From positions 104,055-168,054 of the forward strand of contig JAFUEH010000025.1 in the NCBI GenBank assembly GCA_017463985.1: a DNA stretch of 64,000 nt, given 5' to 3'. The translations under genes were made by a program, and so were the position numbers. The notes beneath the pieces were generated by a model. That model had not been told where the DNA came from and did no database searches. It saw nothing but the letters and a program-made list of their open reading frames with translations. Shown in pieces: positions 7,100 through 16,534 of this stretch; within the stretch, counting starts at the first letter, position 1, and each line of letters begins with the position of its first letter. The DNA is from Eubacterium sp. (lineage in GTDB: Bacteria > Bacillota > Clostridia > Oscillospirales > Acutalibacteraceae).

Positions 7100-8182
7100 T
7101 TATTTTAACACCACTGATACGACGTAGCCGATATAGCCTGCCAGCATAACAGCGCCCTGCCAGCGTCGGAATTTTTGTGAAATAATTGTCGGCAGCACGG
7201 CGATCACGATGGCGATCATGCATACCACCATGTCGATCGTAACAGAAGAAACGGATACGGCTAATGCACCGTTGCCCTTGCCCATCGAAATGAAGGAACA
7301 GATCGGCAGGATGAGCGTCAGGTCGATGATGTTGGCGCCGAGGATATTGCCGACGGAAAGCGCGCCTTCCTTTTTGCGCAGCGCAGTGATCGTGGTGACC
7401 AGCTCAGGCAGGGAGGTACCGATCGCAACGGCAATGACGCTGATCAAACGCTGCGGCACGTGCATCTGCAGCGCCAGTTCCGTTCCGGCATTCACCAGCA
7501 GCTCCGCGCCTACGACAGTACCGAGCGCACCGATGATGAATTTACCGACGTTCATGACCCAGTCCTTGCCGGTTACGTTATCCTTGGTAGGAACGATATC
7601 ATCCTCGTTCTGCAGGCCGATACCGCTCGGACTCGGTTCGATCTGCGTGTTCGCATTTTTCATGGAAATAAAGTTTTCAATAAAGAAAGCAATGAATATA
7701 ATGATAAGAGCTACCGTTCCGACGGTCGACAGGGAATAATAATCCTGCGTCTCGTTCTCGATGGTCAGCGTCGTTTTTGCCGTGAAGATAGAGCCGAGCA
7801 CCAGACCGGCGGAGGCAAGGAACATTAAAATCGCTTTCGGCGCAAATTCCTTGCGTTTAACGGCGAACGGCATACAGACGATGAACACGGCCATGATCAT
7901 TGCCGTGTTGGCGGTAACAGAGCCGATGGCATTGCCGGCAGCCATGTCTACGTTGCCTTTGACGGTGGCGGCAATGCTGACGATCATTTCCGGCAGCGTT
8001 GTGGCAATAGATACGATCGTAGCGCCGATCACAAACTTCGGTACGCCCAGTACCTCTGCGATCCAGCTGGCGCTGTCAACGAACCAGTCGCCCCCTTTGA
8101 TGATCAGTACAAGACCGATAATAAAAAAGATAGCCGTCGCCCAAATCGGCGTACTTGCAAAAAATGTCGCTAAAAATTCCAT
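7100..8182 (-). CDS. Ca2+/cation antiporter of the CaCA family (YrbG-like)
   Basis: 360-residue integral membrane exchanger. The two inverted alpha-repeats are clear: GATIVSIATTLPEMIVS (about residues 55-70) and AVAIGTSLPELVTT (about residue 255), each with the ion-binding acidic residue after the proline. About ten membrane segments surround a cytoplasmic loop (about residues 180-210). The family swaps Ca2+ for Na+ or H+. The ATG at 8182 is preceded by GAGGGTGAG; a longer in-frame start at 8212 lacks this. It is the first gene of a two-gene operon with the HD hydrolase. Confidence 0.88.
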   Translation of the reverse strand: MEFLATFFASTPIWATAIFFIIGLVLIIKGGDWFVDSASWIAEVLGVPKFVIGATIVSIATTLPEMIVSIAATVKGNVDMAAGNAIGSVTANTAMIMAVFIVCMPFAVKRKEFAPKAILMFLASAGLVLGSIFTAKTTLTIENETQDYYSLSTVGTVALIIIFIAFFIENFISMKNANTQIEPSPSGIGLQNEDDIVPTKDNVTGKDWVMNVGKFIIGALGTVVGAELLVNAGTELALQMHVPQRLISVIAVAIGTSLPELVTTITALRKKEGALSVGNILGANIIDLTLILPICSFISMGKGNGALAVSVSSVTIDMVVCMIAIVIAVLPTIISQKFRRWQGAVMLAGYIGYVVSVVLK

Positions 8183-8225
8183 TTTCTCACCCTCGTATTG
8201 CATAGTTAGCAATGATTACCAAAAT

Positions 8226-8255
8226 ACTATACCTTATTATTTTATGGTTTGTCAA
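8226..8255 (-). promoter_or_regulatory. Sigma-A promoter of the antiporter-HD operon
   Basis: On the minus strand: TTGACA (8255-8250), 18-bp spacer, TATAGT (8231-8226). It lies 44 bases upstream of the antiporter start. Confidence 0.75.
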
Positions 8256-8295
8256 GGCTAATTAAAACGGTGTAAGAAAGTATTAATAAATAGTG

Positions 8296-8334
8296 TTGAT
8301 TTTAAAATCACTTCTTGGTATAATAAAGTGATTT
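8296..8334 (+). promoter_or_regulatory. Promoter with dyad operator over the -10, upstream of capA-like gene
   Basis: TTGATT (8296-8301), 17 bp, TATAAT (8319-8324). A perfect 9-bp inverted repeat, AAATCACTT (8305-8313) and AAGTGATTT (8326-8334), brackets the -10, the usual place for a repressor operator. Confidence 0.6.
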
Positions 8335-8382
8335 ATTGGCGAAAGCAATATTCGCCGTGATACGAAAGAAGTGCTGTTTTCA

Positions 8383-9600
8383 ATGGCTGAACATAAAAAA
8401 ACATCCAAACTGAATATCCGGCGCTTACTGCCCTTCCTTGTACCGTTTTTGGTGGCAGCAATCGTGATCAGCTCGTTGGCGATCGCCGGCCATATCACGC
8501 GTTCGAGGACGAAACTCGCGCCTGCTGACCGGACGGAAGCAACGACTGCCGCGCCGACTGAGAATGATACAGAGGACGCAAAGGTCACCTTAGTCGCAGT
8601 AGGCGATAACCTAATTCATCTGCCGATCGTCACCTCCGGTGAACAGGAGGACGGATCGCTGCGCTATGATAGCCTGTATGAGGCGATCGCACCGTATATC
8701 CAAGCCGCGGACCTGGCGGTGATCAATCAAGAGACGCCGCTCGGTGGCGACAGCTTCGATTACAGCGGTTATCCTGTGTTTAATACACCGTGGGAGATCG
8801 GTGATGCCGCTGTGAACGCCGGCTTTGATGTGTTCACCTGCGCCACGAATCACGCGATGGATATGGGTACTGCCGGTGTGGAGAAGGAGCTGGAATTTTT
8901 CTCTAAGTATCCTGATGTGCTGCACCTGGGTACGCATCTGACAGAGGAGGATTACCGTACCGTTACTTATACAACGGTCAACGGAATCACCTTTGCACTG
9001 CTGAACTATACCTACGGTACGAACGGTATTGCGATTCCTGAGGATAAGCCGTATCTGATCGATATCCTCGAGGAGGAAAAGGTAAGTGCCGACGTGACAG
9101 AGGCACGCGAAAATGCAGATGTTGTGATCGTTTTTCCGCATTGGGGCACGTCTAACAGCCATGATATCAGTGAACAGCAGCAAAGCTATACGCAGCTGTT
9201 TTCCGAGCTGGGCGTGGATATTGTGATCGGTACGCATCCGCACGTGCTGCAAAAGGTCGAGTGGGTGACGAATGAGGATACCGGTAAGGAGATGCTGGTG
9301 TATTATTCCTTGGGTAACTTTATTTCCCATCAGGTCAATCTGGAACAGCTGTGCGGCGGTATGGCGGAAATTACTGTTGAACGCGTCGGCGGCGAAACCA
9401 AAGTAACGGATGCGAAGCTGGCACCGCTGGTGACCTTCTATGAGCGCACCGGTGATAATTACAGCTTTTGCGTTTACCGTTTAAGTGATTATACCGATGA
9501 TTTGGCGGCGCGCCAGTCACAGGACGGTGCTACCGTCAGCTATTTTACCGAACTCGCAAAGCAGAATGTCAGCGAAGAATTTTTAGATATGACTGCCTAA
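8383..9600 (+). CDS. CapA-family membrane-anchored putative metallophosphatase-like protein
   Basis: About 405 residues. A basic N-terminus is followed by one membrane anchor (about residues 17-38, LLPFLVPFLVAAIVIS) and a Thr/Ala-rich linker. The PGA_cap domain then starts with VTLVAVGDNLIH and contains INQETPLGG, TCATNHAMD, FPHWGTS, IGTHPHVLQ and YYSLGNFI, all conserved in CapA proteins of poly-gamma-glutamate capsule systems. No capB or capC is nearby, so a role in capsule making cannot be assumed. The start is uncertain: ATG 8383 or GTG 8371, in the same frame. Confidence 0.8.
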   Translation: MAEHKKTSKLNIRRLLPFLVPFLVAAIVISSLAIAGHITRSRTKLAPADRTEATTAAPTENDTEDAKVTLVAVGDNLIHLPIVTSGEQEDGSLRYDSLYEAIAPYIQAADLAVINQETPLGGDSFDYSGYPVFNTPWEIGDAAVNAGFDVFTCATNHAMDMGTAGVEKELEFFSKYPDVLHLGTHLTEEDYRTVTYTTVNGITFALLNYTYGTNGIAIPEDKPYLIDILEEEKVSADVTEARENADVVIVFPHWGTSNSHDISEQQQSYTQLFSELGVDIVIGTHPHVLQKVEWVTNEDTGKEMLVYYSLGNFISHQVNLEQLCGGMAEITVERVGGETKVTDAKLAPLVTFYERTGDNYSFCVYRLSDYTDDLAARQSQDGATVSYFTELAKQNVSEEFLDMTA

Positions 9601-9666
9601 CAGCGTCAATATTCTCCGATTGCGGAGCGTAACGATATATTCAGTTATTAGTTAAAGGAGAAAACT

Positions 9667-11010
9667 ATGGCTAAGTACACAAAGGAAGCAATTTTAAAAG
9701 AGGCAAAGGAAAACGACGTTGAATTTGTCAGGCTGCAGTTTACCGACCTTTTCGGTATCATGAAGAACGTGTCGATCACGACTTCACAGCTGGAAAAGGC
9801 GCTGGACAATCAATGTATGTTCGACGGCTCCTCTATTGACGGGTTTGTCAGAATTGACGAAAGCGATATGTATCTGCACCCTGATTTTGATACCTGGGCG
9901 CTGTTTCCGTGGCGTAAAAATTCTAATGCGCAGACAGGTCGTCTGATTTGCTCAGTTTATAAAGCGGATAATGTAACGCCGTTCGAAGGCGATCCCCGTA
10001 ACGTGCTGCAGCGCGTGATCGACAAGGCGGCCGCCATGGGCTTTGGCTTTAACTGCGGTCCGGAGTGCGAATTCTTTTTATTCCAGCTGGATGAGGAAGG
10101 ACGCCCCACGCTCGAGCCGGGCGACTATGCCGGCTATTTTGACCTGAATCCGATCGACCATGGCGAAAACTGCCGCCGTGATATTTGCTTAGCGTTGGAG
10201 GAAATGGGCTATACGATTGAGGCGGCCCATCATGAATGCGCTCACGGCCAGCACGAAATTGATTTCCAATTCGGTGAGGTAATGACCTCCGCTGACCGTG
10301 TAATGACCTTTAAGCACGTTGTAAAAACGTATGCTACAAAGCACGGCCTGCACGCTACCTTTATGCCCAAGCCGATTTACGGTATTGCCGGCAGCGGTAT
10401 GCATACCAATATGTCCCTTTATGACCTAAAAACCGGCAAGAATGTATTTGATGATCCTGACGGCGAGCTGGGTCTTTCTAAGGAGGCGCACGCCTTTATT
10501 GCCGGTATTTTGGCGCACGTCAAGGGTCTGACCGTTGTTGCCAATCCGACGGTGAATTCCTATAAGCGTTTGGTGCCGGGTTACGAAGCGCCTACGTATC
10601 TTTCCTGGTCTACCTCTAACCGTTCTGTGCTGGTGCGCGTACCGGCTTCCCGCGGCAAGGGAACGCGTGTAGAACTGCGTTCACCGGATCCGACCTGTAA
10701 TCCGTATCTCGAAATGGCGCTTTGCCTGGCAGCCGGTCTGGACGGTATTGAAAAGGGCATGACGCCGCCGGAGCCGATCGACTATAATGTGTTCGATATG
10801 TCCAATAAGGAGCTTGACAAGGCCAGCGTGGATTCACTGCCTGCTTCCTTAGAGGAGGCAATCCGCGAAGCAGAGGCGGATCCGCTGATCCGTGAAACGC
10901 TGGGCGATCACGTATATAAGAACTACATAGCGGGTAAAAAGCGCGAGTGGAAGGAATATTCCGTGCAGGTGACAAAGTGGGAAACCGACCGCTATATGAA
11001 GAATCACTGA
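9667..11010 (+). CDS. glnA: Glutamine synthetase type I
   Basis: 447 residues, the usual size of the short GSI-alpha form of Firmicutes. It makes glutamine from glutamate, ammonia and ATP in the cytoplasm. Seen: beta-grasp N-domain ([18 protein letters not shown]), the GSSIDGF motif, metal-ligand GPECEFFLF, the ATP-site [35 protein letters not shown] and [11 protein letters not shown]. The GSI-beta insertion and adenylylation Tyr are absent, so feedback control is expected instead. AAAGGAG lies before the ATG. No nifH-like or GlnR gene is adjacent. Confidence 0.97.
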   Translation: MAKYTKEAILKEAKENDVEFVRLQFTDLFGIMKNVSITTSQLEKALDNQCMFDGSSIDGFVRIDESDMYLHPDFDTWALFPWRKNSNAQTGRLICSVYKADNVTPFEGDPRNVLQRVIDKAAAMGFGFNCGPECEFFLFQLDEEGRPTLEPGDYAGYFDLNPIDHGENCRRDICLALEEMGYTIEAAHHECAHGQHEIDFQFGEVMTSADRVMTFKHVVKTYATKHGLHATFMPKPIYGIAGSGMHTNMSLYDLKTGKNVFDDPDGELGLSKEAHAFIAGILAHVKGLTVVANPTVNSYKRLVPGYEAPTYLSWSTSNRSVLVRVPASRGKGTRVELRSPDPTCNPYLEMALCLAAGLDGIEKGMTPPEPIDYNVFDMSNKELDKASVDSLPASLEEAIREAEADPLIRETLGDHVYKNYIAGKKREWKEYSVQVTKWETDRYMKNH

Positions 11011-11026
11011 TCCTATTTTCGCAATC

Positions 11027-12211
11027 ATGAAATATTTACTGGAATATATTGAAAAGTACGGCTCCTCCTATTTTATTGAGGAGCCGATCAACGAAATAGA
11101 CATTCTGATATTCTCACAGCTGATCTACAATAACTTCAAAGGGATCGTAGAAAGGAATCAGCCTATCTCTCTCCAGGAAGCAGCAGCAAAATTTTACGAA
11201 GAGTATACAAAAACGGATGTGGAGGCGTTGTTGGATGTGGCGAAAAGAGCGGCCGTGCTGCTGTCTGCCTGCGCCAATACAAAGCGCTTTGGCGAGGTAC
11301 AGCTGGCGCATTTCATCGATAATATCAATGACGAGCTGGACAAGCAGATCTGCGCGGTGAATTTTGTTTTGCCGGAGGGTACGCGCGTGGTGGCCTTCAG
11401 AGGCACGGACGCGACGGTGACCGGCTTTAAGGAATCCGCCATGCTGGCATATATGTTTCCGGTGCCGGCGCAGATTGAAGCGCTCCATTATTTTCAGGAA
11501 ACGGCAATGCTCAGCCACGGTAAGGTGTATACCTGCGGCCATTCCAAGGGCGGCAACCTGGCAATCTATGCAGCCGTCAGCTGTTCCAATTCGCTGCAGC
11601 GCAAGCTGACCGGCGTTTATGCGTTTGATGCGCCGGGCTTTCCTGACTGGTTTTTTGAGCGTTATGAATATCACCAAATTCGGGATAAAATCAACATTTA
11701 TACGCCACAATTGTCGATTATCGGCCGCGCGCTGGTGATGGAAAAGGAACCGATCATTGTCTCCAGCGACGCAAAGCTGGCGCACCAGCACAGCGTGGCT
11801 ACCTGGGTGATCGAGGATAAGGCTTTTCGCAGGATGGAGATGTACGGCGAGGAGTCGGACCGTATTGCCGCTTACCTGAACGAGCTAGTGGATTATATCG
11901 GAGAGGATGATTTAGAGGCGTTTTACGATGCCATGGAGGAAACGGCAACACGCCTTGGCATCAGCGATTTTTACGATTTGAAAACAGTGGACACCAATCT
12001 GCTCACGATCGTGATCGACTCGATTCAAACGCTGGATCCGGAGCAAAAGGAACGCTTCCGCTCCCTTGTGTTTAAGGTGGCGACAGATGCGGCAAAGGGC
12101 TATTTCTCCGACGCTAAGAATAAGGCGAAAACGGTGCTGAAAAATGTTACCGGCAAGCTGCCCTTTACCGGTAGAAAAAAGGCAGAGGGTACAGAATCGG
12201 ACAACAAATAA
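11027..12211 (+). CDS. Mbeg1-like (DUF2974) alpha/beta-hydrolase
   Basis: 394-residue cytoplasmic hydrolase, probably a lipase or esterase. The nucleophile elbow is visible as TCGHSKGGNLAIYA (about residues 165-178), and an upstream FRGTDATVTG fits the oxyanion region of this family. The C-terminal 60 residues are helical and Lys-rich. It starts 16 bases after glnA, so it may be read with it, though the two have no obvious functional link. The ribosome site is weak. A terminator follows. Confidence 0.75.
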   Translation: MKYLLEYIEKYGSSYFIEEPINEIDILIFSQLIYNNFKGIVERNQPISLQEAAAKFYEEYTKTDVEALLDVAKRAAVLLSACANTKRFGEVQLAHFIDNINDELDKQICAVNFVLPEGTRVVAFRGTDATVTGFKESAMLAYMFPVPAQIEALHYFQETAMLSHGKVYTCGHSKGGNLAIYAAVSCSNSLQRKLTGVYAFDAPGFPDWFFERYEYHQIRDKINIYTPQLSIIGRALVMEKEPIIVSSDAKLAHQHSVATWVIEDKAFRRMEMYGEESDRIAAYLNELVDYIGEDDLEAFYDAMEETATRLGISDFYDLKTVDTNLLTIVIDSIQTLDPEQKERFRSLVFKVATDAAKGYFSDAKNKAKTVLKNVTGKLPFTGRKKAEGTESDNK

Positions 12212-12227
12212 TACTATTTGTATAACG

Positions 12228-12262
12228 CAGGACTTTCGGTTGAAAAGTCCTGTGCTTTTTTT
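12228..12262 (+). terminator. Rho-independent terminator
   Basis: 9-bp stem CAGGACTTT (12228-12236) with AAAGTCCTG (12244-12252), then a run of T. It ends the glnA-hydrolase unit. Confidence 0.9.
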
Positions 12263-12309
12263 ACCAAAATCCGCTGAAAAATTTCTTTGATAATTGATAA
12301 AATTAGCTA

Positions 12310-12337
12310 TTGAAATTTAGTCAATATAATGTATAAT
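12310..12337 (+). promoter_or_regulatory. Sigma-A promoter of the SpoU-dprA-topA run
   Basis: TTGAAA (12310-12315), 16 bp, TATAAT (12332-12337), in a very AT-rich stretch 79 bases upstream of the methylase start. It probably drives the long tight run of genes that follows. Confidence 0.65.
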
Positions 12338-12415
12338 ATTTATTATTATAGACAAGTGATTGTTTTAAACGTAACGGAGCGCATGGCTCAACGAATTAGC
12401 ACAACGGAGATGTGT

Positions 12416-13186
12416 ATGGAAAGAATCACAAGCAGAAATAATAGTATTGTTAAGGACACCAAAAGGCTGATGGCCTCCTCCTCCGAACGGGCAAAACAAG
12501 CGCTGTTTGTGCTGGAAGGGGCAAGGCTTTGCTTTGATGTCCTTAATTCTGTTTATGAGCCGGCTTATGTGATGATGACGCAGGAGGCTTACGATCGGTA
12601 CGGCGATACGGCTAAGGCGTTGATACAGCGCAGTGAACGTGCCTATCTGATCAGCCGCGAGGTGGCGGATAAGCTAGGCGATACCGGCAGTACACAAGGC
12701 ATTTTTGCGGTATGTCATCAACCGGCGCCTGCCGTTCCAACCGGTGGCCGGCTGCTGGTGCTGGACCGTCTGCAGGATCCGGCGAACGTCGGTACGGTCT
12801 TGCGAACGGCGGAAGCGCTCGGGATTGACGGGATCATTACGTACCGGTGCTGCGATGTATATAACCCAAAGGTGCTGCGGGCTACGATGGGCGGCGTGCT
12901 GCGCATGACTCCTTATGATGCAGAGGACCTGACGGCGTTGCTGCAGCAGCTGAAAAAAACGCATCGGCTGGTTGCGACAGTGCCGGACGCTGCTGCCTGC
13001 AGCATTACCGAGGCGGACTTATCCGTGCCGTGCGCCTGTGTGATCGGCAATGAGGCGAACGGCGTCTCCGAAGCGGTGTTGGCACTGGCCGATGAACGGG
13101 TGACAATTCCGATGCAGGGCAAGGCGGAAAGCCTGAATGCCGGTGCTGCGGCCGCCATCGCAATGTGGGAAATGGTGAGGGCTTGA
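12416..13186 (+). CDS. TrmH/SpoU-family RNA 2'-O-methyltransferase
   Basis: 256 residues. N-terminal substrate-binding domain (ITSRNNSIVKDTKRLMASSSERAK, in two parts) followed by the knotted SPOUT domain. Its three motifs are clear: LDRLQDPANVGTVLRTAEA, ACVIGNEANGVSE and VTIPMQGKAESLNAGAAAAI. It uses S-adenosylmethionine to methylate a ribose in rRNA or tRNA; the exact nucleotide is unknown. ATG 12416 is preceded by ACGGAGA. The longer frame back to 12329 runs into the promoter and is rejected. Confidence 0.88.
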   Translation: MERITSRNNSIVKDTKRLMASSSERAKQALFVLEGARLCFDVLNSVYEPAYVMMTQEAYDRYGDTAKALIQRSERAYLISREVADKLGDTGSTQGIFAVCHQPAPAVPTGGRLLVLDRLQDPANVGTVLRTAEALGIDGIITYRCCDVYNPKVLRATMGGVLRMTPYDAEDLTALLQQLKKTHRLVATVPDAAACSITEADLSVPCACVIGNEANGVSEAVLALADERVTIPMQGKAESLNAGAAAAIAMWEMVRA

Positions 13187-13187
13187 T

Positions 13188-14399
13188 ATGCAGGTTCAGA
13201 CGATCCATTATTGGCTTTGGCTGCAAAAGGCGCTCGGCGTCGGTGCTTCGATCAAAAAGCTGCTGGCGCATTTCGGTACAGCCGGCGCACTTTATCACAG
13301 CAGTATCATTGATTGGAAAACCAGCTGCTGCCTGACAGAAAAGCAAATTGAAAAGCTCGCCGCGACGGAACTTGCTTCGGTACAGCGTACGGTGGATATT
13401 TGTGAGCGTAACGGCTGGGAAATCATCTCTTATGAAGATGTGCGCTATCCGGATTGCCTCAGAAATATCAAAAATCCGCCTGCGGTGCTGTTCGTCAGAG
13501 GGTATCTGCCTGCGTTTGACCGAACGCTATCGATCAGTGTAGTCGGTACGCGCGAGGCGTCGCCTTACGGACTGAAGAGTGCGCGGCTGTTATCAAAGGG
13601 CTTGGCAAAAGGCGGCGCGGTGATCGTCAGCGGCGGTGCGCTCGGTATTGATTCAGAAGCGCATAAGGGCGCTTTAGAGGCCGGCGGCGTTACCTGTGTG
13701 GTGCTGGGCAGTCCGCTGGACAGCAGCTATTTGAAAACCAATGCTGCCCTGCGTGAAAAAATTGTGCAAAACGGCGGCGCGTTGGTGACGGAGTTTCCGC
13801 CCGGTGCTGCAGTAGGCAAGGGCAATTTCCCGATCCGTAACCGTATTATCAGCGGTCTGTCCGACGCCGTGCTGGTGATAGAGGCCGGTGTGAAGAGCGG
13901 CTCCGCTATCACTGCTAAAATCGCGATGGAGCAGGGACGCGATGTCTTTGCCGTGCCTTCCTCGATTTTGGATATCCACTTCTGTTCTACTAACGAACTG
14001 ATCGAGAACGGCGCGTTCGTAGCCACCTCACCGAAATCAGTGCTCCGGCATTATGCAGACTGTTATGTTGACGTTGAGCCGTCAAGAGCCGGAACGATGT
14101 ACCAGCTGCTGGCGGAGGAAAACGGCATGCCGGTTGCTGATGCGCCGCAACCAAAGCAATATACCTTTGAGGATATGGAACAGCAACGTGCGGCACAGAC
14201 GGTGCGCACGGAAGCATACCGTCATCTCAACGAAACGGAAACCGTCGTCTACGAAGCGATCTGCGACGGCGTCACAGCGATCTACGAGCTGTCAGAAAAA
14301 ACAAATTTATCGGAACAACGCTTGCTGTCTACCTTGACAGTGCTGGAGATCAAGGGCTTGATCACAAAGCTTTCCGGCAGCCGATACCAAGCGAAATAG
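13188..14399 (+). CDS. dprA: DNA-processing protein DprA
   Basis: 403 residues. DprA protects incoming single-stranded DNA and loads RecA during natural transformation. Seen: N-terminal SAM-like helices, the Rossmann-type core with SVVGTREASPYG, VIVSGGALGIDSEAHKGAL and FPIRNRIISGLSDAVLVIEA, and a C-terminal winged helix (about residues 345-403, ending ITKLSGSRYQ). It starts one base after the methylase stop and precedes topA, a common Firmicutes order. No other competence gene is in the window. Confidence 0.93.
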   Translation: MQVQTIHYWLWLQKALGVGASIKKLLAHFGTAGALYHSSIIDWKTSCCLTEKQIEKLAATELASVQRTVDICERNGWEIISYEDVRYPDCLRNIKNPPAVLFVRGYLPAFDRTLSISVVGTREASPYGLKSARLLSKGLAKGGAVIVSGGALGIDSEAHKGALEAGGVTCVVLGSPLDSSYLKTNAALREKIVQNGGALVTEFPPGAAVGKGNFPIRNRIISGLSDAVLVIEAGVKSGSAITAKIAMEQGRDVFAVPSSILDIHFCSTNELIENGAFVATSPKSVLRHYADCYVDVEPSRAGTMYQLLAEENGMPVADAPQPKQYTFEDMEQQRAAQTVRTEAYRHLNETETVVYEAICDGVTAIYELSEKTNLSEQRLLSTLTVLEIKGLITKLSGSRYQAK

Positions 14400-14424
14400 G
14401 ACCGATCGAAAGGATATATAAGGA

Positions 14425-16530
14425 ATGTCAAAATTAGTAATTGTGGAGTCGCCTGCCAAGGCAAAAAATATCAAGGGCTATCTCGGTGCAGGCTATGATG
14501 TGGTCGCCTCTATGGGCCATGTCCGTGACCTGCCGGCGGCACGGTTATCCGTCGATGTGGAGCACAACTTTGAGCCGAAGTATGCCATTATCAAGGGCAA
14601 GGAAAACTTTGTCAGGGATCTGAAAAAGAAGGCGGACAAGGCGGACTATGTATACCTTGCTACCGACCCTGACCGCGAGGGCGAGGCCATCTCCTGGCAT
14701 CTTGCCAATTTGCTGGATCTGAATCTAAGCGATAAGAATCGTGTTACCTTTAATGAGATCACCAAGACCGGTGTCAAAAAAGGAATGTCGGCACCGCGTG
14801 CGATCGATATTGATTTGGTGAACGCGCAGCAGGCAAGGCGTATTTTAGATAGGCTGATCGGCTATAAGCTGTCGCCGTTTGTATCGCAAAAGATCCGCCG
14901 CGGCCTGTCCGCAGGTCGCGTGCAGTCAGTGGCGCTGCGCTTGGTCGTTGACCGTGAGAATGAAATCAGAGCCTTTGTACCGGAGGAGTATTGGTCGATC
15001 GACGCTAAGCTGACAAATCCACCTGACAGAAAAGCTTTCAGTGCCGTGCTGGTGGAGGATCCGGAGGGCAACAACCTCAAGCCGGAAAAGAAATATGTGC
15101 AGTCAAAAGAGGACGCCGATTACATCCTGGCACAGCTGGACGGTGCGGAATACGTTGTAAAAAGCGTCAAAAAGGGAACCAGAAAAAAGAGCCCGACACC
15201 GCCGTTCATTACCTCTACGCTGCAACAGGAGGCTTCGCGCCGTCTCTCCTTCCAAGCGAAGCGCACCATGAAGGCTGCGCAGGAGCTGTACGAGGGCGTT
15301 GATGTACAGGGCATGGGAACGGTCGGTCTGATCACGTATATGAGAACTGACTCCCTGCGTATTTCTGAGGAGGCTCGCGCCGCCGGTAACGCTTATATTC
15401 TGAAAACGTACGGCGAAAAATACCTGCCGGCTAAGCCGCGTTATTTCAAAACGCGCGGTAATGCCCAGGACGGCCATGAGGCAATCAGACCTTCCATGCC
15501 GAATGTAACGCCGGACAGCGTCAAGGCCTCGCTTACCTCGGATCAGTATAAGATCTATAAGCTTGTATGGGAACGCTTTATCGCTTCGTTGATGGAGGCA
15601 TGCCAGCAGGAAACGCTGAAGGTAGAAATCGAAGCCAACGGCTTTTTGTTCAATGCTACGGGCTATTCTGTGAAGTTCGACGGTTTTACGGCGCTGTATG
15701 AGGAAAAATCGGACGATACCGCTAAAGCAGCGGAAGCGCCGCTGCCGCCGATGAAGGTAGGCGATGTGCTCAAGCTGCGCTCCCTGCAGGGCAATCAGCA
15801 TTTTACCCAGCCGCCGGCACGCTATACGGAGGCCTCGCTGACAAAAGCGTTGGAGGAAAACGGTGTCGGAAGACCGTCAACCTATGTGACCATCACCTCG
15901 ACGATCCTGAGCAAGGAGTATGTCGTTCGTGACGGTAAGCAATTCGTCCCGACCGAGCTTGGTGAGGCGGTGACGAATCTGCTCAAGGATAAGCTGCCGA
16001 ACATCGTTAACGTCAAATATACCTCTAAAATGGAGGATGATCTGGATAAAATCGATTCCGGTGCGAAGGATTATATCGATATGATCCGCCTCTATTATGA
16101 CGATTTTGAAGCACCGCTCGAAAAAGCGAAACGTGAAATGCAGGGCGTTAAAATCAAGCTGAAGGAAGAGGAAACAGACGAGATCTGCGAAAAATGCGGC
16201 CGTAAGATGGTGATCAAGGTTGGCCGGTTCGGCAAATTCTTGGCTTGTCCCGGTTATCCTGAATGTAAAAATACCAAGCCGCTGGTGACGAAAACCAAGG
16301 CAAAATGCCCTGAGTGCGGCGGCGATATTATTGAAAAGAAAACGAAAAAGGGAACCTCCTTCTACGGCTGCTCAAACTATCCGAACTGTCATTTTATGAC
16401 GTGGGATATGCCGAGCGACGACGTTTGTCCGAAGTGCGGCAAGTCGCTGTTCCGTCGCAAGGGCAACGTGCTCTACTGCCCGGATAAGGAGGGCTGCGGC
16501 TTTACAAAGCCCGTTCCCAGAAAAAAATAG
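14425..16530 (+). CDS. topA: DNA topoisomerase I (type IA)
   Basis: 701 residues. It relaxes negative supercoils by cutting one strand. Seen: TOPRIM domain with LVIVESPAKAKNI (residue 5 on) and the acidic triad ATDPDREGEAISW; the catalytic Tyr in GLITYMRTDS (about residue 300); ARYTEASLTKALEENGVGRPSTY; and a C-terminal region with three Cys4 zinc ribbons (CEKCG/CPGYPEC, CPECGG/CSNYPNC, CPKCGK/CPDKEGC). All expected domains are present. It forms a tight run with dprA and trmFO. Confidence 0.97.
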   Translation: MSKLVIVESPAKAKNIKGYLGAGYDVVASMGHVRDLPAARLSVDVEHNFEPKYAIIKGKENFVRDLKKKADKADYVYLATDPDREGEAISWHLANLLDLNLSDKNRVTFNEITKTGVKKGMSAPRAIDIDLVNAQQARRILDRLIGYKLSPFVSQKIRRGLSAGRVQSVALRLVVDRENEIRAFVPEEYWSIDAKLTNPPDRKAFSAVLVEDPEGNNLKPEKKYVQSKEDADYILAQLDGAEYVVKSVKKGTRKKSPTPPFITSTLQQEASRRLSFQAKRTMKAAQELYEGVDVQGMGTVGLITYMRTDSLRISEEARAAGNAYILKTYGEKYLPAKPRYFKTRGNAQDGHEAIRPSMPNVTPDSVKASLTSDQYKIYKLVWERFIASLMEACQQETLKVEIEANGFLFNATGYSVKFDGFTALYEEKSDDTAKAAEAPLPPMKVGDVLKLRSLQGNQHFTQPPARYTEASLTKALEENGVGRPSTYVTITSTILSKEYVVRDGKQFVPTELGEAVTNLLKDKLPNIVNVKYTSKMEDDLDKIDSGAKDYIDMIRLYYDDFEAPLEKAKREMQGVKIKLKEEETDEICEKCGRKMVIKVGRFGKFLACPGYPECKNTKPLVTKTKAKCPECGGDIIEKKTKKGTSFYGCSNYPNCHFMTWDMPSDDVCPKCGKSLFRRKGNVLYCPDKEGCGFTKPVPRKK

Positions 16531-16534
16531 TACT

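Noticed and set aside
8611-9330. Long minus-strand open frame (239 codons) inside the capA-like gene
   Set aside because: Fully antisense to a gene with clear family motifs; composition is shadow-like (His/Arg rich) and no ribosome site or promoter supports it.
15103-15801. Long minus-strand open frame (232 codons) inside topA
   Set aside because: Antisense to conserved topoisomerase sequence, no recognisable domain.
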